Positions 6,896 through 13,359 of a stretch of DNA of 13,359 nt are shown piece by piece (the stretch's first letter is position 1; each line of letters starts with the position of its first letter). Source of the DNA: Allomyces macrogynus ATCC 38327 (lineage: Eukaryota > Blastocladiomycota > Blastocladiomycetes > Blastocladiales > Blastocladiaceae); contig GG745336.1 of the NCBI GenBank assembly GCA_000151295.1, positions 55,663-69,021 of the forward strand, in the 5' to 3' direction. Made by a program: the position numbers and the translations under genes. The notes below the pieces were generated by a model. It was not told where the DNA came from, ran no database searches, and was given only the letters and a program-made list of their open reading frames with translations.

Positions 6896-9761
6896 ATGCC
6901 CTCCGACGCTGCGCCGAGCCCGCCGGGCGCGAGTGGACCGCCGCCAACCGGCACGCTCGCACCTGCCGCCTTTCTCGCAAGGGTCAGTGCCATCAATGGA
7001 ATGAAATGAAATCAAGAGCTCGCTAGCAATGCTCGTGCCTGACCCGCTCCACTCTCCACCCGACAGTGGTCCCATCTCGACCAGCGCGGCGCCACGCTCG
7101 ACGAAATTGATGCGGTCGAGCGTGCTGCTGGCACGACACTCGCCGACGACCTCAAGGCCCTTGCCGCGGCGCTTCCCGACGCCCCGCCCAAGCCGCTCGC
7201 CGAAATGGCGGCACCGCTCTGCAGTACGCTCCTCGGATGCACGCGGCACGGCGCACGCGACGTACCGCGACTCGCTATCCGCACTCTCGGGGAAGTCGTT
7301 GCGCGCGTCGGTCATCGACTCGACCATCTCTCGCGCGCAAGGCGCTTGCCGTTGTCGTCGCACACGTCGTTGCGCCCGTGCAGCGCATCAACGATCATGC
7401 CGCGTCCCCCGAAGACCGTCGGCTCGTCTCGGCCACGCTGCGCGCCCTACACTGGGTCCTCGCCGAAGCGCGCGGCGCGCTCTACCTGGCGCCACCCACC
7501 GGCAAATCCGTCGACGCGATCGACCCAGACGCTCTCACGACTCTTGTTGATGCCCTGCATTGGTGCATTTTCCGCGCCAAGTCGAACCCGTGGCTCGCCG
7601 CGTCCACGTTCCGCACCATCGCCAACTCGCCGACTCTGCACCATGCCGCCGTGACACGCCGCAGGTCCGCTGCGTCGGTGGCTTCACCATCGCCGTCGGA
7701 TTCCGACATGTCTGACGCCGACGGCGCCGCGCGCGAACCCGCGGGGAAAATCCGACTCAATGCACTGACGCTGCTTGCGACCGTGGCGCACGCGGCTGGG
7801 CGGCACTTGTTCCCGCACTGGGACAAGTTTCTTGGGATTGATGCGAGTTCGCTGTTGGCCGTCATGCAGAACGACGCGTTGCCGCGCGTGCGCACGCTGG
7901 CGGCGGTCGCGGTGGCGGCCATGGTGGATGGCGCGAAACCGTTTTCTCGGAATGCGAAGTGTCGCGGGGCATCCGGCACCGACGGCACCAACGGGCGCGA
8001 GTTTCACGAGTTTGTCGCAAAAGGTGGCCATGTGGGCGGCGCAGGTGCACGTAGCGTGCTTGGCGTGCGTGGAGCATCAGCCGATGCCGAGTGCCGAGGC
8101 CGTGCAGCTCATCAAGGTCCGCATCCGTACGCCCGTCGCGCGCGCTCAGATTGTGCTGAAGTGACCCTGATCTTGGTGTAGACATTCTCCACGGTCGCCG
8201 CGACGTTCGACTACTCGACGCGCCCGACTGACCTGGCCGCGTACGTGGCCGCACTCCTCGACCACGCCGCGGGCCCCGACCGACTCGTGGCCGCGACCGC
8301 ACTCTCCTCTCTCGCCGACACCCTTCCGCAACTGCCCACTGCATCACTCCCCGCCGAGGCCGTCGACCGCATCCTCGCGGAGACCACGGCACCGAAGTCC
8401 GGCGCGGGCCCCGAAGCATGGCGGCTCGTCGCGCACCTCGCGCCCAGTCTCTCCCCGACCCAGCTCGACTCGGGCTGGACCGCGACTACAGCTGTATTCA
8501 CGGAGCTGCTCGCGACCACCGAACCCGTCACCCTGGCGGTACCGTCGCGCACGACCTCCCCGCTCGCTCCACCCGTCGCCTCGCCCGTCCTCGTGTGCGT
8601 CGAATCCCTTGTCGCGGCTGCGGCCGCGCAAGATCGGGACGCCGACTGGTGGCAGGCTGTGCTCGACATGGTGGTCCTGCCGCTCGTCACGAGAGAGGCG
8701 CCGGGCGAGTGGGTCGCGAGCGGGTGGCACTGTCTCGCGAGCGTGCCGATGGCCGTGTTGGACGTGTTGCCGCGACCGATGCAGGTGTTGCTGATGACGA
8801 CGGTGCTCGCGCACGCGGCGGCGCCGGAAGAGGACGAATCGGGGTCGGAGACGCAGGCGCAGGTCCGGGCCGCGGCGTGTCGCGCGGTCGGAGCGATGGT
8901 GGTGGTTCCGGCGTGGCAGGAGGTCCGTTCTCGCTCTCCCTCTCTCACGATCGACCAAATGCACCGATACTCACCGAGTTGCAATAGGACGACCAATTCC
9001 TGCACGACGCGGCACACACGCTCATCACCGCCTCCACCGCGGCCGCACTCCCCATCCGTGTGCGTGCCGCCTGGGGCCTCGCGAACCTCGGGTCCCTCCC
9101 GCTCCTCCCGCTCGCCGCGCCCCTTCTGTCGGACATGACCCACGCGGCCCTCGCCGCATCGACCGACCACGACAAGTGCCGCGCGTCGGGCGTGCGCGCT
9201 TTGGGCGTCCTCTACGCCCGCTTACTCTCGCTCGACTCCCGCCGACCCACGTCGTCGCTCGAATCGCAAGTCATGGCCGCGCTCAGTAAAGCGATTGCCG
9301 CCGGGCCCGTGAAAGTGCGGTGGAATGCGTGCCGCGCGGCGAAATGTGTGCTTGAGGCCAAGTCCGAGTTTGTGCAGGCCGATCGGGTGGTGGCAAGTTT
9401 GCGTAAGGCGAGCAAGGGCGGGAAGAACTTCAAGGTGAGGATTCACGCGGCGGTGGCGCTGGGTGCGGTGGGGTCCCGGGTGGATGCGGGGACGGCGGCA
9501 GAGGTGGTGCGGGAGTTGCTCGAGGTGGTGGAGAGGGAAGGTGGTGTGCAGGGGAGTGGGGTCGTGGCCGAGTACCAGCGCGAGCTGGTTGTGGCGGCAA
9601 GGGAGGCCGCGGATCGGGTGTTGAGCGTGGTGGAGAAGGAGGACGCGGGAAGGGTGCGCGAGTTGCGCGCGCGGTGGCGGGAGTTGCAAAGTCAAGATGG
9701 GGTGGAGGAGGGCGTGCGGGCGATGAGCGTGCGGGACGGCGCAGATCGCGACGAGCTGTGA
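6896..9761 (+). CDS. HEATR6: HEATR6-like HEAT-repeat protein (DUF4042)
   Basis: Predicted 853 residues from exons 6896-6982, 7067-7294, 7342-7958, 8002-8116, 8182-8922 and 8988-9761; the total divides by three. The DUF4042 domain begins near residue 240 with KIRLNALTLLATVAHAAGRH, LFPHWDKFLG and VRTLAAVAVAAMVDGAKPF, and continues through AEAVQLIK/TFSTVAATFDYSTRP. The C-terminal HEAT repeats carry the family motifs IRVRAAWGLANLG, HDKCRASGVRALG, KVRWNAC (about 705) and KNFKVRIHAAVAL (about 742). The human protein is longer (about 1180). HEAT repeats form alpha-solenoid scaffolds; the molecular function of HEATR6 is poorly defined, so none is claimed. Three junctions (after 6982, 8116 and 8922) are well supported. 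The junctions at 7295-7341 and 7959-8001 could instead be single-base sequence errors. The ATG at 6896 has a weak context (C at -3), so the start is tentative. Confidence 0.85.
6983..7066 (+). other. HEATR6 intron 1 (84 nt, phase 0)
   Basis: Donor GTCAGT, CTGAC branch motif at 7039-7043, pyrimidine-rich stretch, acceptor CGACAG. It joins AAFLAR to WSHLDQRG. Confidence 0.7.
7295..7341 (+). other. HEATR6 putative intron 2 (47 nt) or frame error
   Basis: A frame change is required between AIRTLGE and ALAVVVAHVVAPVQ. GTCGTT...AAG gives a length that restores frame, but the acceptor is not YAG and the intron is shorter than the sure ones. A nearby donor at 7307 would also work. The segment itself translates plausibly (VVARVGHRLDHLSR), so a one-base indel is equally likely. 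Confidence 0.35.
7959..8001 (+). other. HEATR6 putative intron 3 (43 or 52 nt) or frame error
   Basis: A frame change is needed between DGAKPFSRNA and SFTSLSQKVAMW. Donor GTGTCG with acceptor GAG at 8001 (or 8010) restores frame. The short length, the non-YAG acceptor and the lack of a CTNAY motif make this weak; a single-base indel within a variable linker is the alternative. Confidence 0.35.
8117..8181 (+). other. HEATR6 intron 4 (65 nt, phase 0)
   Basis: Donor GTCCGC, CTGAT motif near 8167-8171, acceptor GTGTAG. It joins SAEAVQLIK to TFSTVAATFDYSTRP, as the family expects. Reading through hits a stop within 45 nt. Confidence 0.8.
8923..8987 (+). other. HEATR6 intron 5 (65 nt, phase 0)
   Basis: Donor GTCCGT, CTCAC at 8970-8974, acceptor CAATAG. 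It joins VVVPAWQE to DDQFLHDAAHTLI, matching the family pattern before the next HEAT repeat. Confidence 0.85.
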
Positions 9762-10453
9762 AGGATGAACAAGTCATTTTTGTTGAAGTTGGTCCTCCCA
9801 CGTCTCGCTCCGCGTCTCTCTCCCCTCCATTTTTTTATCGTGGTAACGCCCACCGCGTCCCCTCGAGTCAGACCAGCGTGGATTTCGGCCTGGCGATTGG
9901 CGTGCTTGCATTTCCAGGCACAAGCACGGCCGCCGCCTTCTCCGAAAATGCGCGCATGGCGACTATTTTCAACCAATCGGCGACCGACCCTCCGTCCCGA
10001 TGCGACATGCTCCACCACCGTTCCCAGGGCGCCAAAGACGCCATCATCATGCCGCCCGCGCGACGCGTCTCGCCCAGATGTTCGCGTGCGGCTGTTGGAA
10101 GCGGGGACAGCTGCGGTCAGAGAGTTTTTCAGTGCCGCTGACTTGGCGACGTTCACGCTGACGTCGCGTTCCTTGATCCATTGCGGGGAGTTGCGCGCGT
10201 GAGCTCCGCGCGTTTGACGACGACGGCGGCGAGACGGGGCTGACGGCGAGGATAACGGTGAGGATAAAAGGCGGTCAAAGCGGAGTCGGTCGGCCGACGC
10301 GTTTCTCTCTCGCGATTTGCAAGCACTGCCCCAACACGCAGCCGAACTGGACACATTCGCAACGACGACCGCGAGCGACCACCAGCAATCCTTTCTCCCT
10401 CGCGTGCTCGCCGTTTGCTGCAATCCCGACCCCGTCCTTGATCTCAACACACC
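9762..10453. other. Intergenic region between HEATR6-like and thiolase genes
   Basis: Holds the HEATR6 3' UTR and the thiolase promoter. A + strand open frame ending at 10202 finishes with REFFSAADLATFTLTSRSLI, which faintly recalls an F-box, but its upstream part looks non-coding and no exon structure could be built. Two GATA cores and an ATAAAA stretch occur at about 10250-10269, roughly 190 bp before the thiolase ATG; a regulatory role is not established. Confidence 0.4.
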
Positions 10454-11908
10454 ATGTCCTTTGCTGATCGCGGTAAGCAGCTCGACCACCAACGCCATGA
10501 TCCGCGCGCCGCAATCCTCTGCTCACGCCCCATCAACTCGGAACGCCAGATGTCTACATTGTCGCCGCCGTGCGCACGCCCATCGGCGGGTACAACGGGT
10601 CGCTGGCCTCGCTGAACGCGATTGACCTCGGTAAAATTGCCGTGCAGGGCGCGCTCGCCAAGGCGCCCGTCGCGGCCGCCGACGTCGAGGAGGTCTACTT
10701 TGGTAATGTCGTCAGTGCCGGCAACGGCCCAGAACCCGGCGCGCCAAGTCGCCGTGCACTCGGGCATCCCGAACACGGTGCCCGCCACGTCGGTCAACAA
10801 GGTGTGCGCGTCCGGGATGAAGGGTACGTTCCACGCTGGCGATTGCTGACTGTCGTTCGCTGCAAACGTGGAGCTGACGAATATGTCGAAATTTAACAGC
10901 CGTCGCCCTCGCCGCACAGGCGATCCGGCTCGGCGACACCCAGGTCGCCGTGGCCGGCGGCACCGAATCCATGTCGTCGGCGCCGCACCTGTTCCCCAAG
11001 GCGCGGTTCGGCGTCAAGTACGGCCACACGGAGCTGCTCGACGCTTTGGTCGTGGACGGTTTGACCGACGCGTTTGGCAAGTACTCGATGGGCATTGCTG
11101 CCGAGGCGACCGTCAAGGACTATGCGCTGACGCGCGCCGACCAGGACGACCACGCGATCGCGTCCTACACGCGGGCGCAGGAGGCGACCAAGGCCGGCCG
11201 GTTCACGGCCGAGATCGTGCCCGTGGAAGTCGCGCAGGGCCGCGGCAAGCCGCCGAAGGTGGTTACGGCCGACGACGAGGTGGCCAACTTGAACCCGGAC
11301 AAGCTGCGCGCGCTGCGGCCGTCGTTTGACCCTCAAGGGTCCGTGACCGCCGCCAACTCGTCGCCGCTGTCGGACGGCGCGTCGGCGATCGTGCTCGTTT
11401 CGGGCGCCAAGCTCACGCAGCTCGTCAAGGACGGGAAAGTCGTTAAGGGGACCGCCGTCTTCAAGCTGCTCGCGTCGGCTGACGCCGAGCAGGAGCCGAT
11501 CAAGTTCACGACGACGCCCGCTGTCGCTGTGCCCAAGGCCCTGACCAAGGCCGGGCTCAAGGTCGCCGACGTGGATTTCTTTGAGCTGAACGAGGCCTTC
11601 TCGTGCGTTGCGCTCGCCAACAGTAAGATCTTGGGGATCAAGGCCGATAAGGTGAACGTTTTTGGTGGCGCCGTCGCGATGGGCCACCCGCTTGGGTGCT
11701 CGGGTGCGCGGATTATCACGACGTTGACGTCGGTCCTGAACCATCATCAGGCAAAAGTACGTTCAAAGGCTGGAGCGGGGGGCGGAGGTGCGAGTGGATG
11801 GGATGGCTGACTGACGCGACGTTTTCACGACGGTAGATTGGGTGCGCCGGGATTTGCAACGGCGGTGGCGGTGCGTCGGCGTGCGTGATTGAGCGCATTG
11901 TGGTTTAA
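10454..11908 (+). CDS. ERG10: Acetyl-CoA C-acetyltransferase (thiolase II, ERG10 type)
   Basis: Condenses two acetyl-CoA to acetoacetyl-CoA, the first step of the mevalonate/sterol pathway (EC 2.3.1.9). Exons are 10454-10472, 10550-10823, 10900-11756 and 11837-11908. After discounting one extra base in exon 2 they encode 406 residues, close to the usual ~400. Motifs: DVYIVAAVRTPIGG near the N-terminus, FGNVVSAGNG, NKVCASGMK (acyl-accepting C92), AGGTESMSSAPH, NEAFSC (N328), GGAVAMGHPLGCSGAR (H360) and ICNGGGGAS (C390). The whole catalytic set is present. The N-terminus is too short for a mitochondrial presequence, so a cytosolic site is inferred. The ATG has A at -3. Exon 2 changes frame at 10728-10730: frame 1 reads to AGNG and the next frame continues QNPARQVAVHSG, so one C of CCC is surplus. 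Confidence 0.92.
10473..10549 (+). other. Thiolase intron 1 (77 nt, phase 1)
   Basis: Donor GTAAGC, acceptor CGCCAG. It splices a 19-nt first exon (MSFADR) onto DVYIVAAVRTP, restoring the conserved thiolase N-terminus. Confidence 0.85.
10824..10899 (+). other. Thiolase intron 2 (76 nt, phase 1)
   Basis: Donor GTACGT, CTGAC at 10874-10878, acceptor TAACAG. It joins CASGMK to AVALAAQAIRLG. Confidence 0.9.
11757..11836 (+). other. Thiolase intron 3 (80 nt, phase 0)
   Basis: Donor GTACGT, CTGAC motifs near 11808-11816, acceptor GGTAG. It joins VLNHHQAK to IGCAGICNGGGG. Without splicing, the protein would stop before the third catalytic residue. Confidence 0.9.
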
Positions 11909-12019
11909 GTCTTTGTCGGATGGCGTGTCAGCATTCGGCATGTTCGTCGTGACGTTTGGAAATGAACGTCTTTGAATTGCTCCCGCCAGGGAACTAAACT
12001 CCCTGAGCGTTCTTTTGCA

Positions 12020-12199
12020 AGGTTGAGCGGGAGAAGGAATGTATTTGGTGTGTGCACTCTGCACTTTGGTGGTGGTGGCAACCAAAACCTAGTTTGCCAC
12101 CATCATTGACACAAGAATCCAACATGAACAGCTCCAACAAGGAAACAATGAGGGAAGACAAAAAACAAGAAACACAAATGTGAGCTGAACACTTCAACA
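12020..12199 (-). repeat. 3' LTR of copia element (left limit approximate)
   Basis: Read on the - strand it begins TGTTGAAGTG directly after a purine tract, the standard 3' LTR boundary. The far end is placed only roughly, near a TTGCA at about 12017-12021; a CA terminus and 5-bp target duplication could not be confirmed. Confidence 0.55.
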
Positions 12200-12210
12200 C
12201 TCCCCCACAG
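12200..12210 (-). promoter_or_regulatory. Polypurine tract (plus-strand primer site)
   Basis: CTGTGGGGGAG on the - strand, immediately before the TGTTGAAG LTR start and 10 bp after the RNase H stop. This is the expected position and composition. Confidence 0.7.
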
Positions 12211-12220
12211 TGAGCATTCC

Positions 12221-13359
12221 CTATGTGTGAGGAGCAATCACTTCTGCAACTCCAATCATGTCATGAAGCTTGTGGAATGCAGGAGCAGCAAGTGGCTTGG
12301 TCAAAATGTTGGCAATCTGGTTCTCTGTGTCCACATGCTGCAGGTCAATCATCTTCTTGGCAACTTGGTCCTGCAACCAGTGCATGTGGATCTCAACGTG
12401 TTTCGACGAGAGCAGTGCGTCCTTGGCTACACGCTCTGCTGACTCATTATCTTCCATGAGCAGCGTCAGTCCATCCTGTTTGTACCCGAGCTCTTCCAGC
12501 AGCACGCGTATCGTGAGGATCATGTCGCCCACTAAGCTTGCTGACATGTACTCAGCAGCCATGGTCAACTTTGCCACAAGCATCTGCTTCTTTGAGTGCC
12601 AGGCGATAGGGCTACTGCCAACCTGTACCACAAAACCTGATGTCAACTTGCAGTCACCACAATCCTTGGCCCAATTGGCATCAGCAAATGTGTCAAGTTT
12701 CATGTCCTTGCCCAAAAACTTGATGCCAAGGTTTGATGTGCCCAACAGGTACCCAACAAGCCATTTTGCAGCCTTGAGATGTAGTGTACCAGGTGTGTGC
12801 ATGAAACAGCCAAGAATTGCAGTTGCAGTGGCAATGTCTAGGCGCGTTTTGGTCATGGCAAACAGCAGCAACCCAACAATGGTGAGGTACTCAGTCTTTA
12901 CAACTGGATCAACAATCTTGGGCAACTCAAGCAGCTCCTTGAAGTTGTTGGGTCACATTGGGATCACCTGCCACATCTTTTTGGGGATCTGGAACCACTC
13001 GCCCATTGACTTGACATACTGGCTCTGGTCAAGGTAAATCAACCTGTTGTCACTGTACGTGATCTTGCACCCAAGCAACCATGTTGCATTGCCCAAGTCA
13101 TGTACCTTAAACTTGGACTTCAACTTTTTGACAATCCACTTGTGCAGCTCCTTGGTTGATGCGACAATCAGCAAGTTGTCAACATAGATGCCAATGAAGA
13201 TCATGCCCTTGCCCATCTTGTGCATGAACAGGCACTTGTTGTACTTAGACTCCATGAATCTGAGCGAAATCAGGTAATCAGCCAAATGGCAGAACCACAT
13301 GTGTAGGGCCTGCTTGGTGCCATACAACACCTTGATGAGCATGCAGACCTTGTCTGAGT
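12221..13359 (-). pseudogene. Copia pol: reverse transcriptase end plus RNase H, inactivated
   Basis: The frame is open from the right edge (DKVCMLIKVLYGTKQ) through the palm motif region (IYVDNLLIVAS) to a TGA at 12953-12955. The same frame then continues PNNFKELLELPKIVDP and KTEYLTIVG through a complete RNase H: TFADANWAKD, IAWHSKKQ, AAEYMS, MEDNESAE, SSKHVEIHMHW, NILTKPL. Two defects are visible. The usual YVDD catalytic motif reads YVDN (Asn codon at 13175-13177), and the internal TGA splits RT from RNase H. The RNase H acidic residues appear intact. Classified as a degenerate copia polyprotein. Confidence 0.88.

Larger units (their letters stand above)
12020..13359 (-). mobile_element. 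Ty1/copia LTR retrotransposon, 3' part
   Basis: From right to left: the end of a copia-type reverse transcriptase, RNase H, a stop at 12221-12223, a polypurine tract, and the start of an LTR with TG. The gag, protease and integrase regions and the 5' LTR would lie beyond the right edge. Composition is less GC-rich than in the host genes, as expected of an inserted element. The left limit is uncertain because no second LTR copy is available for comparison. Confidence 0.85.

Noticed and set aside
5699..7004. Long open frames on both strands across the divergent intergenic region
   Set aside because: High GC lowers stop frequency. The products are Arg/Ala/Pro/Ser-rich without any domain, and they overlap the starts of the TMEM164-like and HEATR6-like genes.
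8211..9170. - strand open frame of 319 codons antisense to HEATR6
   Set aside because: It mirrors a GC-rich exon and crosses the HEATR6 intron at 8923-8987. The product is Gly/Arg/Val/Ser-rich with no domain.
9692..10498. - strand open frame of 268 codons
   Set aside because: It overlaps the HEATR6 3' end and the thiolase first exon in antisense. Its composition is low-complexity and no motif is visible.
1..13359. A hidden multi-gene system (defence island, biosynthetic cluster, CRISPR, viral integration)
   Set aside because: Every well-supported gene is an unrelated housekeeping function with its own introns. No repeats with regular spacers, no capsid or polymerase genes beyond the copia remnant, and no cluster-type enzymes are visible.

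Overview
The window is nuclear DNA of a eukaryote. Protein-coding exons are GC-rich and interrupted by short GT-AG introns (best-supported ones 65-84 nt). These introns end in TAG or CAG, most with a CTNAY-type branch motif shortly upstream. The gene set (Ku80, a TMEM164-like membrane protein, HEATR6, a cytosolic-type thiolase) plus a Ty1/copia remnant suggests a fungus or close relative. A GC-rich early-diverging lineage of Blastocladiomycota or chytrid type is my best guess, as inference only. I see no prokaryotic operon, CRISPR array or phage signature.

Layout, left to right. (1) 1-1418, + strand: 3' part of a Ku80 gene, with the end of the Ku core, one intron, the C-terminal arm, a basic NLS-like motif, and a C-terminal PK-binding-type domain reached only through a change of reading frame. 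(2) 1419-4791: about 3.4 kb without a recognisable gene and visibly less GC-rich. It contains a pair of ~325-bp inverted repeats (1667-1988 and 3022-3349) around a ~1-kb spacer, which may be a long-TIR non-autonomous transposon or two oppositely inserted repeat copies. (3) 4792-5988, - strand: a TMEM164-family multi-pass protein with an unusual 11-residue-repeat helix between its first membrane segment and its core. (4) 5989-6895: divergent intergenic/promoter region. (5) 6896-9761, + strand: a six-exon HEATR6-like HEAT-repeat gene. (6) 9762-10453: intergenic. (7) 10454-11908, + strand: a four-exon acetyl-CoA C-acetyltransferase (ERG10 type) with all catalytic residues but one extra base in exon 2. 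(8) 12020-13359, - strand: 3' end of a Ty1/copia retrotransposon (reverse transcriptase, RNase H, polypurine tract, start of the 3' LTR), running off the right edge and degenerate.

The genes are unrelated housekeeping functions (non-homologous end joining, membrane lipid metabolism, a HEAT-repeat scaffold, acetoacetyl-CoA synthesis). Nothing suggests they form a pathway or cluster. The most distinctive features are the 11-mer repeat insertion in the TMEM164-like protein and the long inverted repeat. Frame breaks in Ku80 and the thiolase, and possibly two in HEATR6, are most simply read as single-base assembly errors. I found no convincing undescribed multi-gene system.
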